64,000 nt of DNA. It comes from Bacteriovoracaceae bacterium UBA6261 (GTDB taxonomy: Bacteria > Bdellovibrionota > Bacteriovoracia > Bacteriovoracales > Bacteriovoracaceae). The position numbers and the translations under genes are program-made. Below are positions 25,533-34,709 of this stretch, one piece after another. Under the pieces are notes generated by a model. The model ran no database searches and was not told where the DNA came from. It saw only the letters and a list, made by a program, of their open reading frames with translations. The first letter of the stretch is position 1. The number at the start of each line of letters is the position of its first letter. The DNA is taken from the NCBI GenBank assembly GCA_002440825.1, contig DJVH01000080.1:25847-89846 (forward strand), read 5' to 3'.

Positions 25533-27167
25533 ATGTTAAAAAAAGACAAGGCTATTAAAGATATTAAACTCGCCTTAATTGACATTATCAGCGAGACCAA
25601 TGGAATTACAATTAACGATACTCTTGAACTCTTGAGTTTTTATCCCACTCTCAAAAAAAATCAGATGGTCGAAAAATCACTGGCTGAGTTCAGAAAGCTT
25701 CTCAATGGCTTTCAAAGCAATGAAGTAGATATTTCTACTTTGCTTGGCCATCCTTTTTCTGAAGCTTTTTTTGAATTCTTTAAAGAGTTTCCTCTTTCTT
25801 ATCACGAAGAGCATATTCATCTCACCGGCTCACTAAGCGCCGAATTTATTTTTCCGCGGTTAAAAAAGCTTCTGGATGGTCCTGACAGAAAACTTTACGA
25901 AGAAAAAATCGTTCAGGTTTACGGGCCGGATTCTGTTCCCATCAACTCCGTAGAAGATGTAGATTCGCTCATTCGTCTGAAAGAAGGTGAGCTCTTTAAA
26001 ACTTATTTAAAAATTCTTTATCTTCCCAAATTGATTCTCACTGATAAACAGACTCACGTCGAAGCTGCTTATCACATGGCATCTGAACTTTATGAAAAAT
26101 ATAACGTCGGTAAAATCCGGTTAAAATTCACTCTCTCACGTTCAACAGGACTTGCAGATGAGCAAATTCCGGGGCTCGATAAGTTGACTGAGGACGATGT
26201 TGTTCTGGGCCTTTACGAAGGATTCATGAAATTCAAGACGGAAAAACCGTTTTTTAATTTTGTCCTCTCTCCTTCTTTTAGAAAAGAACCTAGTTTTTTT
26301 GATCAAAACAATTATGAGTCCAAGCAGGAACACTTTGAAGATCAGGTTATTTCCATTCTCGATCTGATTAAAAAATATCCATTTTTGGCAGAGGTTTTAA
26401 GCGAAGTCGATACAGTCGGCGATGAGCGCGAGCTTTATCGCAAAAAACATTTTATGGAAATGAAACCAGGCCTTCGCAGGCTTCAATTTCAAGGCTTCCG
26501 GATTCGCTCCCACCATGGTGAGACTTGGAAAATTTTAAGACTGGGAGTTCAGGCGGTGGACAATGCTCTCAACATCTGGCACATCGATACACTTGAACAC
26601 GGTCTGAGTCTTGGGATTAATCCCAATTATTATTTTCACCGTCTCTACCAGCGTATAATGGAAATGAACAAGGCCGGGCTTCCTATCCAACCTGAAAGTT
26701 CTGAATACGCTGAAATCATGGACATGGAATGGAGAGATGAAGACATAAGAGATAAAATTGTTCAAGGGACACCGTTGAATGAAAATGAACATGTAAAATT
26801 TCTAAAAACCAAATTTCATACGGCGAGAGAAATTGAGCATTATCAACACGATGTTTTAAACAGAATGATCAATAAGAAAGTTTCGCTGGTTGCACTTCCC
26901 TCTTCCAATTTGAAACTGACAAATTGTTTTCCGGATTACAAAGATCATCCTTTTTCATGGTGGGAAAAGAAAGGTGTTCAATTGGGAATTGGAACAGACA
27001 ATTACATTACATTGTCGACAAACTATATTCAGGAACTTTTAATTCTGCTTTATTCCAACCCGACAACTTTGAAAATTATGAAACTTCTCATGGTGGCCAC
27101 CCGGGAAACACGCAGACCCTATATGAGCCATTTGCTTTGGGAGATGAGAAAAACTATTCGCGAGTAA
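25533..27167 (+). CDS. Adenosine deaminase-like metallohydrolase, enlarged
   Basis: A 544-residue amidohydrolase of the adenosine deaminase superfamily, which removes an amino group from purines or related rings. Visible motifs: zinc ligands HIHLTGS (H94, H96), the general acid region RSHHGE (325-330), HIDTLEHG with H356, the pocket LPSSNLKLTN (455-464) and GTDN with metal Asp489. The family usually has two Asp (DDP) here; the second is Asn490. The protein is about 200 residues longer than typical ADA, the extra length lying in the N-terminal 80 residues and between motifs 1 and 2. Substrate is therefore uncertain. The ATG has an AAAGGA site. Confidence 0.78.
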   Translation: MLKKDKAIKDIKLALIDIISETNGITINDTLELLSFYPTLKKNQMVEKSLAEFRKLLNGFQSNEVDISTLLGHPFSEAFFEFFKEFPLSYHEEHIHLTGSLSAEFIFPRLKKLLDGPDRKLYEEKIVQVYGPDSVPINSVEDVDSLIRLKEGELFKTYLKILYLPKLILTDKQTHVEAAYHMASELYEKYNVGKIRLKFTLSRSTGLADEQIPGLDKLTEDDVVLGLYEGFMKFKTEKPFFNFVLSPSFRKEPSFFDQNNYESKQEHFEDQVISILDLIKKYPFLAEVLSEVDTVGDERELYRKKHFMEMKPGLRRLQFQGFRIRSHHGETWKILRLGVQAVDNALNIWHIDTLEHGLSLGINPNYYFHRLYQRIMEMNKAGLPIQPESSEYAEIMDMEWRDEDIRDKIVQGTPLNENEHVKFLKTKFHTAREIEHYQHDVLNRMINKKVSLVALPSSNLKLTNCFPDYKDHPFSWWEKKGVQLGIGTDNYITLSTNYIQELLILLYSNPTTLKIMKLLMVATRETRRPYMSHLLWEMRKTIRE

Positions 27168-28176
27168 TTTCTACTGCAGCCTCGGCCACGCTGGCCGGGG
27201 TTATATCAACCATGCAAAGCTGATACACGCTTTGCGAACACTTGCCTCTTCCGTCTTTTGTGCAAGGTCTGCAAGGCAGATCAACTTCCATTGTTTTAAT
27301 CAATGAGCTGATGGTAAATCCAAAGGCGGTGGGTCCCATTAATGAAAGAGCTTTGACTCCAAGAACGTCTGCGACGTGAAGCAGTCCCGTGTCTGCAGAA
27401 ATAACCAGAGCTGATTTCTGAACGAGACGACAACTTTCAATCAGAGAAAGCTTGCCTGCAAGATTGAAAACTCTTGAGGAATCCACATCGGCGAGATCCT
27501 GGCAAAACGTATCCTCTTTCCCTCCCAGAACGACAAATTTTGTCTGCGGAAGAATCTGAATGAGTTTTATCCAGTGATTTAAAGGCCAGCGTTTCATCTC
27601 CCAGGCGGCAGAAGGAACAAGAGCGATAACATTTGAAGCTCCGGCCGTTTCCGCGAGGAGCTGATCTATTTTTTTCTCAACCTCTTCCGAAAATTTCCAG
27701 CTGACGAGCTTTGGGGAATCACTTTTATTCATCCCCCATTTTTTTAGCGGTTGCAGGTAAGAAGCAATGCCGATAAACGGCTTGGGGAATAAATTGATAC
27801 GAAAATTAAAAAGTAAAATTCGTTTCCATCTGTCTTTTGATCTCGTTACCAGTGCGGGAAACGACAAAGTCGAAAGCAAAAACAATTTTAAAATCCGCGA
27901 ACGCAGATTGTTGTGAGCATCATAAATATGTGTGAATTTTTCCTTTCGTAACAGCAAAGCGAGATGAATGAGTCCGGAAACTCCACTTTTTTTATCGAGG
28001 GCCCAGACTTTGTTGACTCCGGTGTTTAATTTCACCAGGTTTTCAAAATCTTTTCTGGTTACCCAATGTAATTCACATAGATTAAATCTCTGACGGATTA
28101 ATTCAACAACAGAGGAACACTGAACGATATCCCCAAAGCTCGAGAAGCGAATAATTAGAACTTTATTTTTTTCCAT
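27154..28176 (-). CDS. Glycosyltransferase family 9 (heptosyltransferase-like)
   Basis: A 340-residue GT9 protein, probably adding heptose or a related sugar to the LPS core from the cytoplasmic side. N-terminal VLIIRFSSFGDIVQCSSVV is the typical GT9 start, and the C-terminal half holds VVLGGKEDTFC, LAGKLSLIESCRLVQ, SADTGLLHVADVLG and MGPTAFGFT. The C-terminal DLPCRPC...KCSQSVYQLCM cysteine pattern is also common in this family. The frame is open to 28209, but start 28176 begins at the domain and follows a TATTAT box by nine bases. Its 3' end overlaps the deaminase-like gene by 14 bases. Confidence 0.88.
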   Translation of the reverse strand: MEKNKVLIIRFSSFGDIVQCSSVVELIRQRFNLCELHWVTRKDFENLVKLNTGVNKVWALDKKSGVSGLIHLALLLRKEKFTHIYDAHNNLRSRILKLFLLSTLSFPALVTRSKDRWKRILLFNFRINLFPKPFIGIASYLQPLKKWGMNKSDSPKLVSWKFSEEVEKKIDQLLAETAGASNVIALVPSAAWEMKRWPLNHWIKLIQILPQTKFVVLGGKEDTFCQDLADVDSSRVFNLAGKLSLIESCRLVQKSALVISADTGLLHVADVLGVKALSLMGPTAFGFTISSLIKTMEVDLPCRPCTKDGRGKCSQSVYQLCMVDITPASVAEAAVEITRE

Positions 28177-28185
28177 TATCAATTG

Positions 28186-28191
28186 ATAATA
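28186..28191 (-). promoter_or_regulatory. -10 box near the heptosyltransferase start
   Basis: On the minus strand TATTAT ends nine bases before the ATG at 28176, giving a predicted leader of zero to two bases. The hexamer TTCCAA lies 17 bases upstream as a weak -35. No ribosome binding site is seen. Confidence 0.4.
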
Positions 28192-28230
28192 AACTAGGAT
28201 CGAACGCATTGGAAACTACGGAATTTCATA

Positions 28231-29316
28231 ATGGGCTTTAGTTTAAAAAATCTTTCTTCTCTTGTTAATGTCGCTATTCAACACAAAGCGAGCGATATTC
28301 ACATCAGAAGCAACGAGATGCCTTGTCTCAGGATTCGTGGCGATCTCGTCCCGGTACAGACTAAAGTTTTTTCAGTTGAAGACATCAACGACATCATTAA
28401 AATCATCGTGACTGATAAAGACCAGTTGCAGTCTCTGAATTCAAAAGCAGAGATCGATGGCGCTTTCAGCATTGAGAATCTATGCCGGGTCAGATTCAAT
28501 ATTTTCCGTTACTTTAACCAATATGGTCTTGTTCTAAGAATTATTAATACTGAAATTCCAAGTCTTGCAAACCTCGACATGTCGAAGTCCGTGGCAAAAA
28601 TCGCCCTTCAAAAGCGTGGAATGATTCTTATTACCGGCGCAACTGGTTCCGGAAAAAGTACAACTCTTGCAGCGATGATCAATCACATCAATGAAAATCG
28701 CAGTTCACATATCATTACCATTGAAGATCCAATTGAGTATCTACACTCTCAAAAGATGTCGCGCATTTCTCAGCGCGAAGTCGGTAGAGATACTGAAGAT
28801 TTCACAAGTGGACTTCGTTCCGCTTTAAGACAGGATCCCGATGTCATTTCCATCGGAGAAATGCGCGATCCAATTGCAGCGAATATCGCCTTAAAGGCCG
28901 CGGAAACCGGCCACGTGGTCTTTTCCACTCTCCACACGACGAATACTGTAACGACGATTGGACGAATTATTTCCATGTTCCCTGCCCACGAGCAACCGGA
29001 AGTCCGCAAACGCCTTGCTGAAAATTTATATGCCATTATCGGTCAGCGTATGCTTCCCGGTAAAAATGGAAAAACAGTGATCGCCCAGGAAATCATGGTC
29101 ACTTCACCGGGAATCAGAGATTGTATTTCAGGAAAAGATGATCTCAACCGCATCCCGCACGTCATTATGCAGGGAACAGGTAAATCTACAAACGGCGGGC
29201 AAACATTCGATCAGCACATTATGTACCTTTATCAGAAAGGATTCATCGAGAAAGAAATTGCTCTCGATGCAGTTTCTTCTCAATCAGATTTTATTCAAAA
29301 ACTTATTGTCGAATAA
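28231..29316 (+). CDS. pilT: Type IV pilus retraction ATPase (PilT family)
   Basis: A 361-residue secretion ATPase that depolymerises type IV pili at the inner membrane base. Domain order: N-terminal PAS-like part, then Walker A GATGSGKSTTLAAM, Asp box ITIEDPIEYL, Walker B region DPDVISIGEMRD and His box GHVVFSTLHTTNT. Length and the HKASDIHI start fit PilT/PilU. Bdellovibrio-like predators use type IV pili for prey entry. It is a single gene here, without other pil genes, and converges with the RDD gene. Confidence 0.93.
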   Translation: MGFSLKNLSSLVNVAIQHKASDIHIRSNEMPCLRIRGDLVPVQTKVFSVEDINDIIKIIVTDKDQLQSLNSKAEIDGAFSIENLCRVRFNIFRYFNQYGLVLRIINTEIPSLANLDMSKSVAKIALQKRGMILITGATGSGKSTTLAAMINHINENRSSHIITIEDPIEYLHSQKMSRISQREVGRDTEDFTSGLRSALRQDPDVISIGEMRDPIAANIALKAAETGHVVFSTLHTTNTVTTIGRIISMFPAHEQPEVRKRLAENLYAIIGQRMLPGKNGKTVIAQEIMVTSPGIRDCISGKDDLNRIPHVIMQGTGKSTNGGQTFDQHIMYLYQKGFIEKEIALDAVSSQSDFIQKLIVE

Positions 29317-29321
29317 GGACT

Positions 29322-30047
29322 TTATTCTTTTTCGATGACCAGTGTTTCTGCAAGAAGATCCTGCAGGGCCTGATGTTTTTTGTTGAAGAAGGGAATAAAA
29401 AATCCCACAACTATTAAAATCCCCAAAGGCTTATAGACAATCTCTCTTTGGATTGCCTGAACAATGCTTAAAGTGTATTTCTCTGTTCCACGAATTTTTA
29501 ACCCTACAACTTTTTTACCATAACTGTGGTTAAAAAAAGCCACCGGAAGACAGATAAAAAGAAAAATCATAGCTACTGCATTCGCGATAAAAATGATCTG
29601 CATAACAACAGGCTCAGGCAGGAGAAACTGCAGCTTGTAACGATCCAGGAAAAGTTGAATCAGTCCTCTCACTACAGGTGTTGAAAAATAAACAACAACG
29701 CCCAGGACGGCAGCAATAACGGCATCGATAGCAAAAGCTATAACCCGTTTGGGATATGAGGCAAGATTAAAAGAATTTTCAAGATCGTCATCCTCAACCA
29801 TTTTTGTCAGCGCCGCTGCCATTTCAGTTCGAGTCTTCATTTTGGGAACAGCCGTCTCATCCAGAGCAAGTGATGGTTGTCTTTTGGCAACGACTTTAGT
29901 GTCTTTGATTTGGGATTCAGGAGCAGCAGGATCGTCATATTTTACAGCAGGTTTAACTGTGGTAAATTCCCAATCTTCTTCTTGCGGCTGTTGTTGCTGC
30001 TTTGGAGCGTTTACAGTTTTTGTGCCGCCCTTGGACTGATCGACCAT
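29322..30047 (-). CDS. RDD family membrane protein
   Basis: A 241-residue protein. The first 105 residues are soluble, with a Gln-rich run near 17-22 and no fold recognised. The C-terminal RDD domain has three hydrophobic segments and the family marks: KRVIAFAIDAVIAA (the R and D), SYGKKVVGLKI and a final NKKHQALQDLLAETLV. RDD proteins are often linked to ion or small-molecule transport, though few are studied. Start 30047 has CGGAG upstream. It is third in a unit after prc and a 74-residue protein. Confidence 0.82.
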   Translation of the reverse strand: MVDQSKGGTKTVNAPKQQQQPQEEDWEFTTVKPAVKYDDPAAPESQIKDTKVVAKRQPSLALDETAVPKMKTRTEMAAALTKMVEDDDLENSFNLASYPKRVIAFAIDAVIAAVLGVVVYFSTPVVRGLIQLFLDRYKLQFLLPEPVVMQIIFIANAVAMIFLFICLPVAFFNHSYGKKVVGLKIRGTEKYTLSIVQAIQREIVYKPLGILIVVGFFIPFFNKKHQALQDLLAETLVIEKE

Positions 30048-30059
30048 AAAGACTCCGGA

Positions 30060-30284
30060 TTAGAGTTCATCAATTCTTTTAATAATCGCTTCCAGCCTTT
30101 CGCGGGCATCATCGCAACGGTCTTTCCATTCCCCATGGTTAAGGTCTGGATCGCGGTTCAAAAGAAGCTTACCTAACTCTGAAGATGTTCGGTTAAACTC
30201 ACCTAAGAGTTTAACCGCCATTTCTTCATCTTCGAGATTTTCTAACTTATTAAGAATTCTTTCTATTTCCGAGTTATCAATCAT
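30060..30284 (-). CDS. Small helical protein, 74 residues
   Basis: A short acidic, helical protein (MIDNSEIERILNKLENLEDEE...) without signal or membrane segment; heptad-like spacing of Leu and Ile suggests a coiled coil. It lies 13 bases after the prc stop and 12 bases before the RDD gene, so the three form one unit. No family is recognised and the ribosome binding site is weak, which suggests coupling to prc. Confidence 0.65.
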   Translation of the reverse strand: MIDNSEIERILNKLENLEDEEMAVKLLGEFNRTSSELGKLLLNRDPDLNHGEWKDRCDDARERLEAIIKRIDEL

Positions 30285-30297
30285 TTTTAATTCGCAA

Positions 30298-32523
30298 TTA
30301 CTTAGCTGAAGCTGTCTTTTTTGGTTTTAACGTTTTTACAATATCGTTGGCGACCATAACTGACTCTTCAAGTACGACATCTTGTCTTAGAGATTTCACC
30401 CACTCATCTTTTCTTTGCTCGAAATCTTTTTGCCACTTTTTCATATCGCCAGCGCGAATATTTTCGTGAGCTTTGAGAGAGTCTTCAAAGTTTGTGACGA
30501 GAAGATTTTTGTCTTCTTCATCCATCTTTAGTTCTTCTGCCATTTTTTTGTTTTGGATGTCTTCAGCCTGAACTTGTTTCAAATTCAAAGAAACAAGAGT
30601 GTCTTTCTTTTTCTTATTCAGGTAATCAAGGTTTCTGATAATTTTGTTGAAGCGCGGATTTGTTTTTACGCGTGCCGTGCTCTTCTCTTTCAACTGTGGA
30701 AGGTTGTAAGAAAATTTATTCCACTTAGAAAACGGCTGCGCTTTAATCTGATCCCATGGAAGAGAATATTCAAGATCTTTTTCTCTGCTCTCTACATAGC
30801 TGAACAGATCCGGAAGAATTACATCGCTCGTGACTCCTTTGTACTGAGTTGAAGCCCCGGTGACGCGATAAAATTTTTGAATCGTTACTTTCAACGCTCC
30901 CATTGTCGGTCCAAACATTGAAAGAAGCGGTCCCTGATTTAAATTCAACACCGCCTGAACTGTTCCTTTACCGTGAGAGAAATCGCCGCCGATGATGACA
31001 GCTCTTCCGTAGTCCTGCATAGCACCTGCAAGAATTTCAGAAGCTGAAGCAGAGAATCTGTTGATCAAAACAATCAATGGTCCATCATAGAAAACATTTG
31101 GATCATCATTTTCAAGAACCTCAATTTTACCAGTGTGATCTTTTACCTGAACAACCGGACCTTTCCCAAGGAACAAGCCTGACATTAAGCGGGCATCTTC
31201 AAGCGCCCCTCCGCCGTTGTTTCTCAGGTCGAGAATCACAGCATCGACGTTGGCTTTTTTCAATCTTTCAAGTTCTTTTTTTACATCATCAGTACAGTTG
31301 ATTTGAGAGGATTCAAAATCGCGGTAGAATTTAGGCAATTGGATATAACCAACTTTTGCATCAGTGTCTTTGTATTGAAGAACTGAAGATTTGGCAAAAG
31401 AAGCTGCCACCTCAATTTCATCGCGAACGATTGAGATGATCTTTCTGGTTCCATCAACTTTCTTAACAGTCAGACGAACTTCAGTTCCTTTTTTCCCGCG
31501 AATATATCTGACAGCATCGTCAACTTTCATATCAGTCAAGTCAATAGATTCCCCTGCTCCCTGAGCAACTCCCAGAATGACATCGTCAGCTTCAAGTTCT
31601 TTTTGTCTCCATGCTGGTCCGCCTGGAACAATCTGGACAACTTTAATATAAGACCCATCTTCCTGAAGAACAGCACCGATCCCTTCAAGCTTTCCTGTAA
31701 TATCGATATCAAAATCTTCTTTCTTCTTAGCTGGAAGATAAGTTGTATGCGGATCAAAGACTGCTGTTACGGCATTGTAGAAATTGTCGAGTTGATCATC
31801 GCGGTCTTCTTTTGCAAGTCTGTCGAAAATTTTCTGGAATCTTTTGGAAACAGAATCATGAGCTTTTGCTCTCATTTCTGCGTCGGTTAATTTCTTGACT
31901 GGAGGAAGTTTCTTTTTAAGCTTAACAATTGGCTTTTTTCCATTTTTGGGTTTATCCGACTGTTCATCTATTAAAGAAAGGTATTTATTCAAAGTCGCTT
32001 GTTTGAACACGAGTTTCCAGTTTTCTTTAAGAATATTTTCGTCTTTTGCCCAGTCTCTTTTTTCCGGATCTACTTCTACCTGTTCATTGCCATTGAAATC
32101 AAATTGCTTTTTGAACGTTTCCTTTCTTAGAGATTCAGCAAGCGCTGTTCTCTTTTTCAACATATCAAGCGACTTCTCGATGAGAGCGTAATCCCCTGTG
32201 ACCATTTCATCATCCATCTGGAATTGATAGGCTTCAAGTTCCTTAATGTCCTGCTTAGTAAGAAATTGCTTAGATCCATCGATCTTTTTTAAATATTGCT
32301 GGAATGCTTTTTGAGAAACTTCGTCATTAATTTTTAAAGCACGATAGTGATAAGTCTCAAGTGCATTTTTTAAAATATTACCGATAAGTTTTTCACGACG
32401 TGGATCGCGCGCATTTTTCGAGCTGGCCTCTTTGGCCTCTACTACATTGACGCTTAAAACAGAAGGAACGAGGGTCGATTGAAACAGACCGAGTAATAAA
32501 AAGGGCAAAAGAAGACGTTTCAT
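30298..32523 (-). CDS. prc: Tail-specific protease Prc/Tsp (S41 family)
   Basis: A 741-residue periplasmic protease that cuts proteins from their C-terminal tails. A signal peptide begins MKRLLLPFLLLG; start 32523 has GGAG upstream (the frame opens at 32547). The PDZ domain holds GKLEGIGAVLQEDGSYIKVV; the catalytic domain has LDLRNNGGG, the Ser nucleophile region RFSASASEILAGAM and the general-base Lys in SHGKGTVQ. The long N- and C-terminal helical regions (the latter like DUF3340) match the E. coli Tsp layout. Followed by a small helical protein and an RDD protein. Confidence 0.94.
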   Translation of the reverse strand: MKRLLLPFLLLGLFQSTLVPSVLSVNVVEAKEASSKNARDPRREKLIGNILKNALETYHYRALKINDEVSQKAFQQYLKKIDGSKQFLTKQDIKELEAYQFQMDDEMVTGDYALIEKSLDMLKKRTALAESLRKETFKKQFDFNGNEQVEVDPEKRDWAKDENILKENWKLVFKQATLNKYLSLIDEQSDKPKNGKKPIVKLKKKLPPVKKLTDAEMRAKAHDSVSKRFQKIFDRLAKEDRDDQLDNFYNAVTAVFDPHTTYLPAKKKEDFDIDITGKLEGIGAVLQEDGSYIKVVQIVPGGPAWRQKELEADDVILGVAQGAGESIDLTDMKVDDAVRYIRGKKGTEVRLTVKKVDGTRKIISIVRDEIEVAASFAKSSVLQYKDTDAKVGYIQLPKFYRDFESSQINCTDDVKKELERLKKANVDAVILDLRNNGGGALEDARLMSGLFLGKGPVVQVKDHTGKIEVLENDDPNVFYDGPLIVLINRFSASASEILAGAMQDYGRAVIIGGDFSHGKGTVQAVLNLNQGPLLSMFGPTMGALKVTIQKFYRVTGASTQYKGVTSDVILPDLFSYVESREKDLEYSLPWDQIKAQPFSKWNKFSYNLPQLKEKSTARVKTNPRFNKIIRNLDYLNKKKKDTLVSLNLKQVQAEDIQNKKMAEELKMDEEDKNLLVTNFEDSLKAHENIRAGDMKKWQKDFEQRKDEWVKSLRQDVVLEESVMVANDIVKTLKPKKTASAK

Positions 32524-32652
32524 TTTTTCTCCAAAAATTACGCACAAATGGCAATTATCCTATGATACCTCAGGATGAGGCTTAAGAGTCAAAAGAAAAA
32601 ATTTCTTGTTTGGAGTCTCGGAAATAAGATTGGCCGATCTTTTTTGTGCATT

Positions 32653-32684
32653 AATAAAAAAAGGCCACCCATCAGGGTGGCCTT
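32653..32684 (-). terminator. Terminator after the second S41 gene
   Basis: AAGGCCACCC (32661-32670) pairs perfectly with GGGTGGCCTT (32675-32684) around a four-base loop. On the minus strand the stem is followed by a run of T (complement of 32654-32660). It ends the transcript of the gene 32710-34566. Confidence 0.92.
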
Positions 32685-32709
32685 AAGGAGAATTTGTTTC
32701 AAAAGATTT

Positions 32710-34566
32710 CTATTTCATTGCTTCAAGAACCGACGCAGCTTTTTGTAACCAGCCTGCATTGTTGCGGGCAAGATCAAGCATGGTTGGAGCGTATGGAATA
32801 TCTGCTTTCGTCGGCATGTTTTCAGTACACATACTTTCAACACTATTATCTTCAAAAACAACCTGATCAATGCTCGAACCTGGAAGGCCAAACAGATAAT
32901 TTGGTACTTGAGTTTCAAACACTCTCAGACGGTCTTCCCATTTTGTATTCATTTCTCCAGATGACAAATATCCTGCTCCTGTCCCATTTGAATGCGTTCC
33001 AATAATCACAGCGCGCTTCGATGCTTTCAGAAGAAATGACATTTTGTCACAAGCGCTGATACAGTCCGCTGTTACAAGCGCCACAATCTTATTGTTAAAA
33101 CCTTTAACTTTCGCCATGTCGTAAGGAATGACTTCCGCTGCAAACATCGGTGTGTATGAGCGACGCTCATCAATAGTTTTCTGGAAGAAATCTTTCATCT
33201 GATCGATAGTTAATCCAAATGATTGGTCTTCACCGACCACTTCCTGGAACAAACTTGGTTCCTGAAGCTGACGCATATACGAGGTCATTCTGAACCCCGA
33301 AGTTGCTCCTGGGTACATCATTCCTTCAGGAGCAAGAACACTCAAGACCTGCGCAGGAAGATTTCCGTTACCACCACCGTTGACTCTCAGGTCAAGAATA
33401 AGTGGAATCTGGTTTTCTTTGAGTTCAAGAACAAAGTTTCTGATACCGTCGATGAAGCTCATTTGTGCATCGGCCGTCTTCACGTTTCTCGTCATAAACG
33501 TAAGAATCTGAAGGACACCGTATGTTCTACCTTTGTTGATGTAGTAACCTGTTCGCAGCGCCGGGCGACCATCGTCTCCGATCATTTCATTGAGCCCTTT
33601 CAAGTTCAGGTGAAGTTTACCTGCGCTGTATCCTTCAAACGTTATCGCGCTGTCGTTCCAGGTCTTTGAAGCTTTCTCAAAATTCATTCCGATTGTCGAA
33701 GAATCAGTCGGCACGCCAATCTTTTTAAAGAAGGTTAAAGCATCAAGTCTTGGAGTTGAGTCCTTGGCCATGTTGGCAAAAAGTGGAAGTTTAAAAATCC
33801 CCGCGTTCTTGAATTCGATTGTGACAGAGTTGCTGTTATCGTATGCAAAATTTCTGATAGTGAGTGACCTGATGGCCTGCGAATCTGCAAATTCATCAGA
33901 GCTTGCTCCGATGAATTTCTTCAGTTCATTGATTCTTTCTTCAACCGGCTGACCATTGATGGAAAGAACTTCATCCCCCATCTGGATGCGTGAAAGATCA
34001 GCACCTGAAAGTTTTGAAACCATGCTCAGGAATTTTTTCTCAAGAGATCCAACAAGAATTTTTCCGTCAATTCTAAAAAGGCGCACACCTGTATAAACGA
34101 ATGGTCTAGAAATTTTTTCCTGAATACTGAAGTGAGTATCTTGAAACTGAGCTACAAGCTTCTGCATGCGATCCATGAATTGCATGTTTGCTTTTGCCTG
34201 AAGAAAACTTAAACGATCACGTGTTTCTTCATTTGCTCTGTCGGCCGCCGTCGCTGTAATGTCTGCAGCATTTTCTTCAGCTGCAATTGCTTCCGCTTTT
34301 AATTTATTAAAATCAAGTCCTACTCTCTTTGCTTTCAAAGGAAGAAGAGCGTATTCAAGCTCGACTGTTTTCAAAAAATCATTCACGATCATTAAACGAT
34401 CGTCTTTATCATAATAATGAAAACGAAGACCAGAATAGACATCTTTCACAGCTTGAGTGTGAATTTTTTTAGAGACTCCCAGTGAACCTAACAAACCGGC
34501 ATGAGCATTGGCCCCCAGTAAAGCTGAAAGGGTAAGAGTTAACAGTACCGATTTGGACATCTTCAT
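32710..34566 (-). CDS. S41-family peptidase with a different catalytic layout
   Basis: A 618-residue exported S41 peptidase relative. Signal peptide about 1-23 (ending ANAHA), PDZ-like stretch (IQMGDEVLSINGQPVEE, 195-210), and an S41 core with LDLRVNGGG (391-399) and TADCISACDKM with Ser504 in the nucleophile place. The Lys found in Prc is absent: the equivalent region reads GTHSNGTGAGYL. A D-T-H at 143-145 recalls the Asp-x-His of tricorn-type S41 members, so a Ser-His mechanism is more likely than loss of activity. It has its own terminator and lies beside prc, with which it shares no close identity. Start 34566 follows GGAG. Confidence 0.78.
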   Translation of the reverse strand: MKMSKSVLLTLTLSALLGANAHAGLLGSLGVSKKIHTQAVKDVYSGLRFHYYDKDDRLMIVNDFLKTVELEYALLPLKAKRVGLDFNKLKAEAIAAEENAADITATAADRANEETRDRLSFLQAKANMQFMDRMQKLVAQFQDTHFSIQEKISRPFVYTGVRLFRIDGKILVGSLEKKFLSMVSKLSGADLSRIQMGDEVLSINGQPVEERINELKKFIGASSDEFADSQAIRSLTIRNFAYDNSNSVTIEFKNAGIFKLPLFANMAKDSTPRLDALTFFKKIGVPTDSSTIGMNFEKASKTWNDSAITFEGYSAGKLHLNLKGLNEMIGDDGRPALRTGYYINKGRTYGVLQILTFMTRNVKTADAQMSFIDGIRNFVLELKENQIPLILDLRVNGGGNGNLPAQVLSVLAPEGMMYPGATSGFRMTSYMRQLQEPSLFQEVVGEDQSFGLTIDQMKDFFQKTIDERRSYTPMFAAEVIPYDMAKVKGFNNKIVALVTADCISACDKMSFLLKASKRAVIIGTHSNGTGAGYLSSGEMNTKWEDRLRVFETQVPNYLFGLPGSSIDQVVFEDNSVESMCTENMPTKADIPYAPTMLDLARNNAGWLQKAASVLEAMK

Positions 34567-34648
34567 GGATTCTCCTTTTCTTTATGAATGGAGACATTCT
34601 ATAGATTTCAGCGGGCATAGGAGGAAAAGAGGAATTTTTACAGGCCTA

Positions 34649-34683
34649 AATAAAAAAGGGCCGTCTAAAGTTTAGACGGCCCT
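34649..34683 (-). terminator. Terminator after aconitase
   Basis: AGGGCCGTCTAAA (34657-34669) pairs perfectly with TTTAGACGGCCCT (34671-34683); on the minus strand T-rich sequence follows (complement of 34650-34657). Confidence 0.9.
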
Positions 34684-34709
34684 CATTGAAAAGATAAGCT
34701 AAGTAGCGG

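Noticed and set aside
33223..33669. Plus-strand frame of 148 codons
   Set aside because: It is a shadow of the S41 gene on the other strand.
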